DNA of 64,000 nucleotides from Plantago major (GCA_026545765.1 CM048843.1:15467200-15531199); one strand, 5' to 3'. Counted from the stretch's first letter, positions 33,746-47,150 are shown. Made by a program: numbers and translations. Notes: generated by a model from the sequence alone, not told the origin.

Positions 33746-34221
33746 ACCTCAAGCATCTACAAACACTTAGTAATATTTTCTAAACTTATAATAACCCCTC
33801 AAATTCTCCATCTTGCCACTTTAGACAATTTAACACTGATTTTTTTGTAATTTATAAGTTTTAAATCTGAACTTATCACAAGTTACTGTGATTAATCTAA
33901 CTTATATAATTTGCAAGTTATTGCACGATCTGTTGAATTTATCCGATACAAACCGAAAGATTGCAGATGCAAGTTTGCAACAACAATCTAAGTTAAAACG
34001 GGTTTAAACCCCGAAACAAACTTGGTGGTAAACACATAAATTAAAAAAAAAGTCACATGGGTATAACGAATCAACCACCTTGAATAACAAATGGATTGTT
34101 AACTGAAAAAAACAAACAGTAGCATCTTCAGCACACTCCGCCAATCCACCGAACCAGCACCACACCACTACGACTCGGCTCCATCTCTCTCACTCACCTG
34201 TTCAAACAAATCTTCACCAAA
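33746..34221 (+). promoter_or_regulatory. Upstream region and 5' leader of POLLUX
   Basis: AT-rich sequence passes at about 34,110 into a C/A-rich leader with CTCTCTCACTCACC just before the ATG at 34,222, typical of a plant 5' UTR. No convincing TATA box is seen. The promoter may be constrained by the pseudogene and gypsy debris that begin about 0.5 kb upstream. Confidence 0.45.
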
Positions 34222-37200
34222 ATGCAACAGAACACCAATTCCCAATCAGGCCCCAACCCGAACCCACCCAAACCAGACCGACCACCGGTCAACAAAAAGT
34301 TCCGAACAACAACAACAACATCATCTTCTTCTTCTTCTTCCTCCTCTCCACTTCCAGAAGATCCTGAAACCCCACACTTCCCAGGCCCACTCTTCCCCGC
34401 CGTGCGCCGCCTATCTCCGACCACTTCCTTCAACTCCTCCTCCTCCGCCGCCACTTCTCCTCACTCCCCAACCAACACCGACGCCTTCACCTTCAATTTC
34501 TCCGATCGCGATTACGTCTTCCCTTCCAATCTCGGCCCTTACTCTTCTCGCCGTAATGTCACCATCTCTAAGTATCACAAGCAACAGCAACCTCAATTGC
34601 CTCTCCGTACTGCTTCAATGCCTCAAATTAGTACCACCGAGAAGAGGATCGGTGCGATCAATAAGACGAAGCTCAGAGCTGATAAGGATTTGAAGGCCTT
34701 GTCGCTTTCGGCTTCTCTAGCTCCTGCTCAATTATCGCTAGCTCGGAGTTCGGTTACTAGTAGTTCTTCTAGTGTTCAGAGTACTTCGTCGTTTAGAAGC
34801 TCCTGGAAGCCTTATTTGGTGATCAATTTTCTCCTGATTCGAATTTGGTCAAATGTCTACTTATTTCAATTAGATTCTAATTTATGATTATCTGCTTTTG
34901 AAATTCAGGTTGTTGCGTTTTGCATAGTATCAGTGGTTTGCTTGCGAAATGAAGTCACCAGGCTTCAGGTATGTCCTAGTTTCAATAGCTCATGGTAGAA
35001 ATGTGAATGTAGATGACTTATCCTGCTTATTGAAGCTGTGATCTCGTTTTGATCGTCTTATCTGGCATGATTCTAGAATAATAGAATGGTGATCAAGTGA
35101 TTGTACAGATAAATATTTGATTAGGAAACGTTGATGTTGTTGCAGGAAGAGAACTCTGACCTTCGTAGAATTTGTAGTAATAAAGTTGATGTTGGTAGCG
35201 ATGGTATAGAAGTTATGGCGAGTGAAAATGGCAGCTCGTCTCTTACTTATGAGGATACTGATCGAAGAGCAGTAGCTCTGTACACGGTTATTATCACGCT
35301 GTTGACGCCGTTTGTGTTGTACAAATATCTGGATTATCTTCCGCGAATAAAGAATCTTTCAAAGCGGACAAAGGATAATAACAAAGAGGAGGTTCCGTTG
35401 AAGAAAAGAGTTGCTTATATTGTGGACGTGTGTTTCTCTGTGTATCCTTATGCGAAGCTGCTCGCACTTCTATTTGCCACTTTGTTTCTAATTGGATTTG
35501 GAGGCTTAGCACTGTATGCTGTAAGTGACGGCAGCTTTACTGAAGCTCTTTGGCTTTCTTGGACATTTGTGGCAGACTCGGGAAATCATGCTGATAGGGT
35601 TGGTACTGGGCCAAGGATAGTTTCGGTTTCTATAAGTTCAGGAGGCATGCTTATTTTTGCTATGATGCTAGGACTTGTTTCAGATGCTATCTCAGAGAAG
35701 GTGGATTCATTGCGTAAGGGGAAGAGTGAAGTCATTGAAAATAACCATATTCTCGTTCTTGGGTGGAGTGACAAATTGGTAATGCTACCTGAATTTCTGG
35801 GTGATTTTTTATGTTAGTGTAATGATTATTAATTGATCCTATTACACATAAAATCACGGCATTACTTATTTGTACTCACTACTCAGATTGATTCTGTTGA
35901 ATTTGCTCTCTCATTTTCTATTCTGAACTTCTTTTCGAGCTTGACAAATGATACTTACCTACAGGGTTCACTTTTGAAGCAACTAGCAATAGCTAACAAG
36001 AGCATTGGTGGGGGTGTCATTGTAGTACTTGCTGAAAGAGACAAGGAGGAGATGGAGATGGATATTGCAAAGCTTGAATTTGATTTTATGGGAACTTCAG
36101 TTATATGCAGAAGTGGTAGCTCTCTTATACTCGCCGACTTGAAAAAGGTGAGCTGGGAATTGGGATGATTGTTTTCCAACTGTATCAGCATTTATCTCCT
36201 CTGATTTTCATTTATTCTCGTATCCCATTATGGCACAAAACACTATCTGTATCTTGAGGAATTTTGATTTTTCATAACAGGCATACTCTACCAAACGTCA
36301 GGCCCTTTTAGTGTTTGACCCCCCTGTAAATTGACTTTCCAGTTTCGACACCGACTGTGCTATACGTTCTGATGCCTTTATGTGCTTCTCATGCAGGTAT
36401 CTGTCTCAAAGGCTCGTGCAATCATTGTATTAGCATCTGATGAAAATGCAGATCAGGTCTTAATTTTGATCCTATGATGTTTTCTACGCAATTAGTTCAG
36501 CTTCAGCAAAACTAAATGCTGATTTTGTTTAGATTTTCATATCAGAGTGATGCACGTGCTTTGAGAGTTGTGCTTAGTCTCACTGGAGTAAGAGAGGGTC
36601 TGAAGGGCCATGTTGTTGTAGAAATGAGTGATCTTGATAATGAGCCATTGGTGAAACTTGTTGGAGGAGAACTTATTGAGACAGTTGTTGCACATGATGT
36701 TATTGGACGACTGATGATACAGTGCGCACTGCAGCCTGGTCTTGCACAGGTCAGCAGCATGTAATCTTATTTATTTCATCATGATTGTGGTGTGTTTCAC
36801 TCAAAAGAATATATACAGGCACTCTTGTTTTACTGAAAATGTGGAGGGAAAGGGATATATGGTCTCTCATGTTGCACCTCATTTATTGAATTTATCCTAA
36901 ATCTGCAGATATGGGAAGATATTTTGGGATTTGAAAATGCCGAGTTTTATATCAAAAGATGGCCACAACTGGATGGTCATTCTTTTAGAGATATACTTGT
37001 TTCTTTCCCTGATGCAATTCCTTGCGGAGTTAAGGTTGCTGCTGATGGTGGAAAAATTAAAATAAATCCAGATGATAACTATGTCCTGCAAGAAGGTGAT
37101 GAGATCCTTGTCATTGCTGAGGATGATGATACATATGCACCTGGTCCCCTGCCAAAGGTCATCTTGTCTGCTCTGACTATAAGATGCATTAGATTTGCTT

Positions 37201-40200
37201 GTTATAGGCTGCTCTTGAAGTTAGATATGATACTTCTGGCTTGCATGTTGTGTCTCTGATCTTGTTCTATATGCTCAATTTCTAGTCTATCACAATCTTG
37301 TCGTTAGGTTCAGTGGCATCACTAACTTTTGCTCCTATCCCCCATTTAAGAATCCTTCCATATTTCGTTTTATATTTGTTCTTCTCATATTATTTTGTGC
37401 TTTCATTTAATTCTAATTGTTGTACAATATTATGCGGCAGATTTGGAAAGGTCTATATCCTATAGTTACTGATCCTCCAAAATACCCAGAAAAGATCTTA
37501 TTTTGTGGCTGGCGACGTGACATTGATGATATGATCATGGTAAGTTCTTCATACTTCTCACAATTAATTTCTTAGACTACCATGTCTGTCTTACTGATGA
37601 AGTAATTGTTGCTTCCTTTATAGCTTCTTTAGTTTCTATATTAAACAGATGCAGATTATAATCGTACATATGTTAAACGCGCATTGGCTACAGACGCTAA
37701 TTGCTTCTAGTCTTCTACTCAAGATGGGCTTCTGTGTAATTTGGTTAATTAAAAGTGAAAAAACTGATGATCTGACGATCCTAACTTCTCTTCTCAAAAA
37801 AAAAAAAAAAAAAAAAAGGAAAAAAAAGAAAAAGAAAGAAAGAATGCATTCTTAACTTAAAGCAACATTTCTTCATCTCCAAGTGTGAGAGCTAAAGCTG
37901 AAAAAACTTGCTCTGATGTAACTTACTAACTAATGCCCCACGATGTCCAAATCTAGAGGTTCTCTTACCAATTGCAGTGATACTAAATAAAATCCTGGCT
38001 CTGATGCCGATCTGCCATAATGGGGCCCACTCATACGGCCACTAGCATGACTATTAACAGGTTACTACTCTTATAATTTAGGCTATTGTTCCACTTGGCG
38101 TAGTTATAGTCACAACTCACAACACCCGGGTAAAGCTGTGCTTTTAATGCTTGAAGGAACAGAAGAAATGCTTACCTTCTGCAGTGCTATTTAGTTAATT
38201 AACAAAAGCCTTGTGAAAGATGAATGACACTGTTCTCAAATCTCAATGGTCCCATGCCATTAATGCATATAAGCTGTTCTTGAAATTCTGAAATTGCAAA
38301 CATTTTCCATACCCTTGAATTTGCTTACCGTTTTACTCCCATAAACAAAACACGTTATTTCATTAACTTTGTTTCTCTAATGCTAGTGCATTAGCAACCT
38401 ATCTTGAAAGAGGCTCTTAATATGTTAAATACATTTTTATTTGGTAGATAAAAATGGGATCTAAATGCTGAGCTGCAATATTCAGACCTTATCTAAACAT
38501 GAAGCTGACGAGCTTGACTAGGTCATTTCTATAATATTATTTCTTTTAGCACAAATGTTCCACGAATGATTCATCAGTTTAGATTTTAGAAACTCTAGGC
38601 TTGACTGTATTGTTTAGTTCTACTCTACTGAAACTTATTTGTCTGAGGACCTGTGTCAACTTTCAGGTTCTAGAGGCATTGTTGGCTCAAGGTTCAGAAT
38701 TGTGGTTGTTCAATGAGGTTCCTGAAAAGGACCGGGAGAGGAAGCTGACAGATGGTGGCCTCGATATCCTGGGATTGGTAAACTTAAAACTAATACACCG
38801 TGAAGGAAATGCAGTCATCAGGCGTCATCTGGAGAGCCTTCCACTGGAGACATTTGATTCTGTAAGTTTAATATGATCCCAGTACTCCAGGAGACCCTTT
38901 GACACACTATTCTGCCATCAGTGTTTGTATTGTAATCTTCGAATTGGTTTAATTGTTGTGGTGTTTAATAGTTTCTTTTGTGGAGGATAGACGATAGAAA
39001 CATTAAAAAAATGCTGGCTGACCTGTTGGTCATATGGTTGGAGTCTGTCTGTCTCTTTGCAGAAATGCAAGGTAAGGCACTGACTCAGTACAAAATGTGC
39101 ATGCCTGACAATGCTGGGGAGCTTTAGCTCGCAGGGATTGCTCTTTGGAGGAAATTGTAATTTGTAGAAAGATCGACTATATAATCCTAACATGTACAAA
39201 ACTGAATTCTTTAACCTAGAGGAAATGTGATTCTATGTGTTTCCAGTCTAGCTATTTCAATTCCCTTTTATGAGAAATCCATTCAGTTGAGCTCTACAAA
39301 ATGTGAATCTTAATTAAACCCGTAAATCATTAAAACCAAGAAATCTGTAAGGGCCAGTCTTAATGGGATATGGATGGCTGGGTTGACCTCTACGTGTTTG
39401 CTCACTAGAACAAAAAACTATTGAATGTTCTGCAATGCACTATGTTGCAGAAAGCAAGGTATTTAAACGTTGCCTCATTAGAGCTTAATATTAAATCAAT
39501 GAAATTCGTTGTTATTATAAGAACAGAAATTAAGTTTTGCTATACTTACTAAGAAGATAAAGATACTCACTAAAAAGATATAGATATGTGCATCTGAACT
39601 GGCATTGTGTATAGCCTTCAAAGGACCTTCATCTATTCTAGCCATGATGAACTCAAGCATGCAGTTTGTTTGTATAGTCTGTTTGAACTTCATTTTTCCA
39701 GTATGATAATGGAAAAGCATTTTATGTTACCACTGAAGATAGATATCAGCTTTAGGTGGAGCAGCTGGCAAGGAAGACATTTCAATACTTTTTGGCATTA
39801 TTTTTTATGTGATCTTTCAGCTAGGTTTGGCAGCAGTGACCATTACTAACTCTAAAAGAACAGATTTTAATTCTTGCAGATGAGTCGGTTGAAGATTCTG
39901 TTGTTCACTCTGATTCACGATCTCTTGCTACTCTTCTCCTTATCAGGGATATACAGGTCATATATCTTTCTGTGTCCAGATGTGATAAATAAGATGAATC
40001 TCAGATCGCATGCTATGTATCATGATTGCTGCATTATGTTTTATTCCATTAGACTTTACTCTTTAGTCTTTTATGACTGATTATAACTGCTTCTATGCTA
40101 CTTTCTGCAGTCAAAGCGCCTTCCTTCTAATAATACCAAGTCGCTTCCTCTGAGACTAACGGGTTTCTCCCAGAGCTCATGGATACGGGAAATGCAGCAA

Positions 40201-41331
40201 GCTTCAGACAAATCAATAATTATAAGTGAGATACTGGACTCCAGAACTAGGAATCTTGTGTCTGTAACCAGGATCAGTGATTATGTGCTATCAAATGAGT
40301 TGGTCAGCATGGCCCTCGCCATGGTAGCAGAAGACAAGCAAATCAATCGTGTACTGGAAGAACTTTTTGCAGAAGAGGTACTCTTATCATGAGTCTTGCA
40401 CTTTTTAGTTGTTTAGTCATAACATCATAAAGACGTGTTTAATTGGAAATTATGGCCTTTTTTTCTTTTCTTCTACTTGAATACTCTTAGCGCTTGAAAC
40501 CGTGCAATTATTCTTATTAAACCAGCTATCTTTTTCACTGATAATTTCTTTATTCTTTTATCCTGTCTATGACTTAGAGTGCTTACCTAACTGAGTGTTA
40601 ATTAGTCTTAGAGGGACTGATTATTCGCTACTTCTGAATATCTTGTCTGTTGAATTACAAGAACAAATCAACATCTGTTTTGTCATGTGCACCCTAAGAT
40701 TATTGGTAAGTTTTACTGTACATCCTAACTTTAAACCTATACCCAAAACTGACTTTTGCTTATCTGGTTAGTAAATTTTAAGTATCCTTTTAACCTTGCA
40801 CGTGTCCAACTTTGCTGTGTTCCCTAGCACAAGTTTAAAGCCACTAATCCGTTACAGCTTAATCAGTTGTAAACTATCAAGCTTCTCTTATCTCTTCTAA
40901 CCAGTTTTCTTTTATGAACATTTCATTTACGTTACTCGTTCGTCATCGTACATGCTAAATTACTCGTAGATTACTATCATCTCTGCATTGTTAGATTTAG
41001 CTTGTTGAGTTGCATGAATGTGACGTTTGGGCTGCGCACTGTGGGTAAGCTTCCATTTCTATTAGACCTTGAGTGATTTACAGTTGTTTATCCACTACTT
41101 TTATGTTTGCAGGGAAGTGAGATGTGCATTAAACCAGCAGAATTCTATCTGTATGACCAGGAGGATCTCTGCTTCTATGACATCATGGTTAGGGGACGTC
41201 AACGAGACGAAATCGTCATTGGATATCGCCTTGCCACAATAGAGCATGCCGTAATCAACCCTGCTGACAAGTCGAAGCCACGCAAATGGTCTATTGAAGA
41301 TGTTTTTGTAGTAATTTCCTCGGGTGAATGA
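34222..41331 (+). CDS. POLLUX: POLLUX/DMI1-type nuclear-envelope ion channel, twelve exons
   Basis: Exons: 34,222-34,818; 34,909-34,968; 35,146-35,778; 35,965-36,147; 36,397-36,456; 36,546-36,749; 36,909-37,157; 37,441-37,539; 38,667-38,861; 39,864-39,956; 40,111-40,377; 41,113-41,331. All introns are GT..AG and all exons keep phase 0, giving 952 residues. A Ser/Pro/Thr-rich N-terminus of about 195 residues leads to a first hydrophobic segment across the exon 1/2 border. Further segments lie near 261-281, 322-344 and 384-402. The pore filter is ADSGNHA at 362-368. From about 419 the cytosolic CASTOR/POLLUX RCK-like domains begin (HILVLGWSDK). The C-terminus (MCIKPAEFYLYDQEDLCFYDIM ... WSIEDVFVVISSGE) fits POLLUX/DMI1 rather than CASTOR. 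The protein helps generate nuclear calcium spiking in root symbiosis. It looks intact. Confidence 0.93.
37798..37850. repeat. A-rich microsatellite in POLLUX intron 8
   Basis: A run of A followed by GGAAAAAAAAGAAAAAGAAAG-like purine sequence lies deep inside the 1,127-bp intron 8, well away from both splice sites. It may be a degenerate retro-tail, but no element body is recognisable upstream. Confidence 0.6.
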
Positions 41332-43019
41332 CATTTTGAGGTCACTGAAATTTAGACAATCTGGTATATACATCCTCACATTGTTCTTGAAGAAAGCCAA
41401 GACTTCACAGTCCCCTGCGAAATTGCATTGATCCATACATATTCAAGCGAAAGCAAAAGGGGCAAGGGACGAGAGCCATGTTGAAGAGATCTGCGTACAG
41501 AATTTGAACTGCGTGCTAGTTTGAGGACACTAACAGAACATCTGCTCATTTGAAGGTGACTGAGGTCATATAAATACCAACTTCTTAGAGTGCTTGCAAA
41601 TATGTAGACTCAGTGATTTTGTTCTACTGTTGTGTAACTATTCGTATATATTCTCAACTAATTTATTCCTAGTGATGTGAATTAGAAACAAAACCATTCG
41701 TATCATAGTATGATTACTACAGTAAGTCTTAATCTCTGATAGAAGTCATAAGAGCCACTGTTTCATGTTTGTATAATTGTTTGAAGAAAGCAAATAAACA
41801 TGGACAGATGAGGCACTGTTTCATGTTTCTATAATTGCAGGTCCTACTTTATTATTCTAACCTACTCCATTTCATTTCTTATAGATGTACTATGTGCATG
41901 TATATTCAATAAAAGCTTACCTAAATGATAAGGAAGAGGAGGTGTGAAAATGACCCAGTTATGTGATAACTTATCTTCACATACAATACAATCGAAGGGG
42001 CAGTTTTCCGCCTGGGACGCTTCTTCACTCCTATGAGGCAAGCTTATCATTGTAGTTTATTTACTTTGTTTACAAACGCTTCCTCAGTTCATTTAAAACA
42101 AACTCTACATATATCTACTTAATTATTCGTGACTAGTTAATTAAAAGCGAGGATTACTATGCTCTTGGTCGCAGATTAAGTGATCATTGAGCTAAAATGT
42201 CAATTATGAAGATGGTTCCAATATTATCGTTCCGCGCATTTCCTTAGCTAGTTCCCGTAATCCCGTTCACTGGGCCCCACGGTCGAAGAGGCCCTGGTGG
42301 TGAGTGGTGACTGTACTACTTTTGAGTTCATGCATGCATAAAGTGATAAAAGGCTGAAATTATATACAAGGAGGAAGATAATTGACCTGCCAGCTTAGGA
42401 GTCATTCAGTACATATTTATTATTCCATGATTTTTCAGTGTCAAGAAACATTTCAACCCCACTAGAAAACTTTGAGTCATATCAACATTTATCCGACAGT
42501 TACATTCATTATAATCATTTCGATTAGTTGAAGTGCGCAACAACAATGCTTCATAGCTGCGGCACTTTCCTCTTCTTTTGTCGGCATAATCAACTGTTCG
42601 TGCAATTGAGAATTGCACCACATTATTATCTAAAATCTTTAGCATGTGAAATCTATTCATATATATATTGATAATCAAATTGTCAAATTAATAGTGATAA
42701 TGGGGTTTACAATATTCAAGCATAGAAAGAGGAACTAGTTTTCTCATAGATGAGATTCATGTCCATGGCATCATAAAGTCAAGTGTGCATATTCTAAGGC
42801 ACTCCATATTAGTTTAGCAGTTTTAATGATAGTTAAGGTGGTTCATCTATTGCACTGTAAGTATAATTTATAATTCTATATATATGCACAGTAGTTAGTG
42901 AGATGGCATGAGATTTTGTCGGGCCAATAATTGTTGCTTTCTAGTAAGATAGTTTGCAATGTACTTGCATGATCAATTAATTAGAAAATCGTGGGGCTTT
43001 GTAAATTGAGACTCCACTA
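41332..43019. other. POLLUX 3' UTR and intergenic region
   Basis: AATAAA-type signals at about 41,794 (CAAATAAAC) and 41,908 (CAATAAAAG) are candidates for POLLUX polyadenylation. Beyond about 41,950 I see no gene, element terminus or RNA gene. Confidence 0.55.
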
Positions 43020-43021
43020 TA

Positions 43022-43260
43022 CTCCCTCCGTCCCGGTTTCATCTTTATACGAGTCTCGACACAAGATTTAAGAAAAAAATGAATAAAGTAGGAGAGATGG
43101 TGATAAAGTATGAAAAAGAGTGAATAAAGTGTGACAAATAGTGAATAAAGTAAGAGAGATAGTGTATAAAATAGGAGATAGATTTTCCATTTAAGAAATG
43201 AGAAGATGAAGTTGGGACGGATCAAAATGGAATGCGAAAAGATGAAACTGGGACGGGAAG
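43022..43260. mobile_element. Stowaway MITE (239 bp)
   Basis: The left end is CTCCCTCCGTCCCGGTTTC; the right end, read on the other strand, is CTTCCCGTCCCAGTTTC. TA target duplications lie at 43,020-43,021 and 43,261-43,262. It is a Tc1/mariner-derived non-autonomous element, slightly decayed at the right terminus. Confidence 0.85.
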
Positions 43261-43262
43261 TA

Positions 43263-44958
43263 TATTCAAAATAGTTATGGCCAAATAGGCATTTTGACAG
43301 CTGGAATTTCATCATTTCTGTGAATGGACCCATGAATTATTCGATTTTGTGAGTTTTAACTTGAACATCTGATTTATGGATAGTGCTGGAGATGGATGTT
43401 GAGTCAACATCGAGTCGAAACAGAAAACATAAAACTAAGATTATCCGTGAGCCTTCCTTCCAACCCAACCTCAAACTATTCTAATAAACAATTAATTTCT
43501 ATTTCATCAACACACCCACCCTTCCACTCAACCCAATCTCCACAAAAAAATGTAGTTTATCCATGACCTTCATCACCCACACAATTCGATTAATTTAATT
43601 ATTTTTTTATTATCATAAAATAATTATAATACTTCAAATCAAATATAATAATTATATTACTTGAAATAATTATAAATACGGAAAAAAATGATGAATTTTA
43701 ATATTTTTTTTAAATAAAAAACAATAAAGGAGATAATAAAAAACATAAAAAAGAAATTAAAAAAAAAGACCCAGGACAAGTGTCCCCAAACCCATGAGTT
43801 TGTGTCCCCAACCCATGAGTTTGGTTGGCAGTTGGGCCTTTGGAGACCCAAGGTCGATCTCTACTATACTATTTATTTATTTTTAATTAAAAATTATTAT
43901 GGGTTCCACAGCCCTTTCAAAAAAAAGACCATGGATAATGTTGGTATAATGGGAGCACAAATAGTTATCAAAATCCTTATTTGAGGATTCTTATTCTTAG
44001 CTTTGCACACATAGATAATTATGTAATTCTTCATCTCATTATCTTCATATCTTAATCTATATGTAACATAGCTAGACTTTCCAACAGATAAAGAAAAAGG
44101 GGCAGGAACGGAGAGAATTAAAGAAGTCTGATGACATTGTACTTCGTCATGAAAGCTTCTTAAATCTTTCTAATCTATTTGGTTTTGATTGGTATAGTGA
44201 AACTCTGAGAATCCTTCGCGGACATAGTGCCGAACCACGTAAAATTTTGTGTCGATTGTTCAATTTTTGTTAATTATGTTCTTGAATTTTGTTTGTGTTC
44301 TTGAGGTAGTTATTGATGAATCTCGTGAATCATAGTTTGTGAATAAACTTCACAGATTTCCTCATCAAGTTTAAAACTTTTTGTTATTTGATTCATGAAA
44401 TTTTGGATTTTAGCTTTTCTTGCACCGGACATACATATATAAGGCTCAAGGGTCAGCTTACAACCATGTAAACTTTAGGAGAGCAGTTTGGACAAATGTA
44501 TAAGTTCAGGTGGAATATAGCAACCTTAAAAATTTATTGATTTTCTTGATTTTATGTGCATGAAATGTACATTAATTAGTTGTTAGTTAGCCACTTATAA
44601 GAAGTAACAAGACTCGGCTTAGAGAATAACAATGAAGAATATATATGGCAATATAAAAATTGTTTTATTTAGCAAATGAAACCAAATATTTACAAATTTA
44701 TACACAAGAAAGAACGTGAATTCACTATTCTTTCATTTCTCTCACCATCAAAAGACTCTCGTGGCCCAATAATGAGCTTGAATCAGAACATTAAGAAAGT
44801 TGCAAACAATGTATTATATTGCTCTATATTACATAATATAATAGCCATCGCAATTCTCTAATATATATAAATCTATAAATAATATGAATAATAATGATTA
44901 TCATTATTACATTGGTGAAAACGAAATAATTTTCGCCATCTTTGTTTTGCTGATGATC
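43263..44958. other. Intergenic, no recognisable gene
   Basis: AT-rich. A short tandem word (CCCATGAGTTTG twice, 43,790-43,822) and loosely inverted CCAACCCAACC / GGTTGGCAGTTGGG words at 43,460 and 43,823 hint at a decayed MITE, without clear target duplications. The A-rich tract at 43,680-43,770 is low complexity. Confidence 0.5.
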
Positions 44959-46257
44959 TCAAATGAATATGTTCATCATGTCCATCGCCAAGTTCTCCAT
45001 CATCAACGCTTCTACTTCTCCACTACATTGATTTTTACCTTGATTTTTACCTGCAATTTAATGGTCACGCGAAATGTTAAATGTTGTACAAGCTGTGAAG
45101 ATTTTAAAATCGACATATAAGGACTTCGTCAATATAAAAATAAGACGCGAAGTTAACAAATGACTCACCATAGAAAGAGTTGTTGTTGGAGGTGTGAATG
45201 TTAGGGCTAGGCATCTTTTTGAGAGGGCAAGCTGAGAGTGGAAGTAGTGGTAAATTCTGACAATTGCAAATCTCAATCATGTAACCATCTGGATCATGAA
45301 AGAAGATCTGATCCACTATGATTCCACCTTCTTTCACAACTGCTTTAACATACTCAACATTCATTTCTTCAAGTTGGTGAATGATCAAGTCCACATCTGT
45401 ACACTGAAATGAAATGTGGTTGTCTTTTGGATTGATCTTGGATTTCTTATCTGGCACATTTTCTGCTTGTAGCAAATGGATTCCAATTCCATGGTTGAAC
45501 AGCCTGGAAATTGAAAGATTAAACAAATCAATGATGAGGTATTGTTCATGAGTAGTAATTAATTTGGTCAAATCTGATTATTTATTTCTAGTTATATTAT
45601 ATACACTGAGCTACTAGCTAGTACAACATGATATGCACCACAATTAGAATGGACCAAAGGGTTGAAGTAGGCAAGTAGGTAAGTAAGTAGTATTTAATTT
45701 GGTAGGAATTAGTCATTTTCTTAGATAGAGAAATTCAAAATGTTACTCCATCTTATATAATGAGTATTTTTGAAATCTAATATAGTGATTTATCGACGGT
45801 GTACCATCATGTCAAACGCGGGACACATAGATATGTATCTAGACATGGTTTTGGTAATATTTTGGGAAGGATAAGATAAGGTTGTTTGAGAAAGATACAA
45901 GTAGTGGTGAACCTAAACTTGTTAATTGGTCAAAAGAACAAGACTTGGTAAATATACTACTCCCTCCGTTTTTTATAAAACTTGTCATTTTGACTTTGAC
46001 CGGTTAACTTTCTCCGAGTTAAATTTTTATTATATGATTTTATTAAATTATTTACTATTATCGTTTAAGAGTAATTTGTGGTCAAAGTCGGAGACAGTTG
46101 ACCGCAGAAGAGTAAAATGATAAGTTTTATAAAGAACGGAGGGAATAGTATATTGTATTAGAAGGACTGACTTTCAAGTATTGTGTAACTTGCGATATTT
46201 GTCGGGACATATACTCAAATTTGAGATTTTGATGATTAATTTGCAAGATTCTCAAAA

Positions 46258-46323
<66 letters not shown>

Positions 46324-46992
46324 TCGCAAGCTACTCAAACTGCAGCGAAGTGGTTTAATGTTAAAAGTCAACTTATTAATTTAGTACTAGTAATTTGGAT
46401 TTATTTCTATTTGCAGGCAGGTTGGATCAATTTAATGAATGATGTACCGTTCGAAATATCTTATTCCTTAATTAATTAATTGTCAAAAAATTATTGATAA
46501 ACTCATAATGTAGAGTTGATTAGCTGCTAGCTTAATGAAACAGGTTTAGAAGCTGGAACAAAAAGCTTACTATAGTTCAATTTTCTTTTTAAAAACTCAA
46601 CCCGTACCCGAATATTATTCTGCATTGAAATGTGTTTATATATGTTATTTTCACAATTAACCATAAATGTTGCAACAAAAACAAAGGTTAATGATGCGTG
46701 TGTGTGTATATATATATATCTATTCTGTTTTTACAAAGTCACATGACGATACAAATATAATTTTGGAAGGATGAGAAACATACCATGCTCCTTCGAAATC
46801 AAAGGAGGAAGGTCTCTTGACGAGAACAAAACCGAGAACTTGCTCGTAGAATTCAGCAGATTTGGCAACGGATTTGCAGATAAAAGAGACATGATTCAAG
46901 CACAACAGAGGCATCTCTCTTGCACTTCCATTGTTGTCCATGGAGTCGCCCAACACCTGCTCGATTTCGCTTACGCTGATTTCTTTCCCCAT
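44959..46992 (-). CDS. Glyoxalase I-like (VOC family) protein, three exons
   Basis: Exon 1 is 46,992-46,784 and exon 2 is 45,503-45,169, with GT..AG borders completing the codon for Trp70. A third exon, 45,050-44,959, is inferred; it keeps frame and ends ...VEALMMENLAMDMMNIFI, a plausible tail for this family, giving 211 residues. The VOC fold is clear: LNHVSFICKSV..S..FYE.VLGF, FDFEGAW, HGIGIHLL, NPKDNHISFQC, VDQIFFHDPDGYMIEICNC. Probable metal ligands are His34, His99 and Glu147, with His79 near the site. Relatives (Arabidopsis GLYI4/GLYI7 type) are linked to methylglyoxal handling and stress responses, though not all have shown lactoylglutathione lyase activity. A TATA-like box lies about 150 bp upstream. 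Exon 3 needs transcript support. Confidence 0.87.
45960..46145. mobile_element. Stowaway MITE (186 bp) in intron 1 of the glyoxalase-like gene
   Basis: Ends CTCCCTCCGTTTTTTATAAA and, inverted, TTCCCTCCGTTCTTTATAAA, with TA duplications at 45,958-45,959 and 46,146-46,147. The inverted match continues inward (ACTTGTCATTTTGAC / CTTATCATTTTAC), so the transcript could form a hairpin inside the intron. Confidence 0.9.
46258..46323. repeat. Perfect (AAT)22 microsatellite in the glyoxalase-like intron 1
   Basis: Twenty-two uninterrupted AAT units, 66 bp. Perfect arrays this long are highly variable between individuals. It lies about 460 bp from the donor site of the intron. Confidence 0.95.
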
Positions 46993-47140
46993 AATAATAA
47001 TAATGTGTTTTTGCTGATTTTTGTTTCTTGTGTGTGAGCAAAATGGGCTGCTAGCTGACGATGAAATGAGAGTTGGTATTTGGTTTGTAATAGAAGAGGA
47101 TGCAGTGTTGATTCAGGTAACTTTGGCTCTTATCAGGTGG

Positions 47141-47150
47141 ATATATATAG
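47141..47150 (-). promoter_or_regulatory. TATA-like box of the glyoxalase-like gene
   Basis: The minus strand reads CTATATATATCC about 150 bp upstream of the ATG at 46,992. Transcription would start near 47,115, leaving a leader of about 120 nt. Assigned from position and sequence only. Confidence 0.5.

Noticed and set aside
34194-34596. Minus-strand frames over POLLUX exon 1
   Set aside because: Antisense shadows of the Ser/Pro-rich N-terminus; Gly/Val/Glu-rich translations mirror the codon repeats.
43440-43850. Candidate MITE with CCAACCCAACC-type inverted ends
   Set aside because: The inverted match is short and imperfect, and no target duplication was found on either side.
46181-46384. 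Open frame rich in isoleucine
   Set aside because: It is the translation of the AAT microsatellite.
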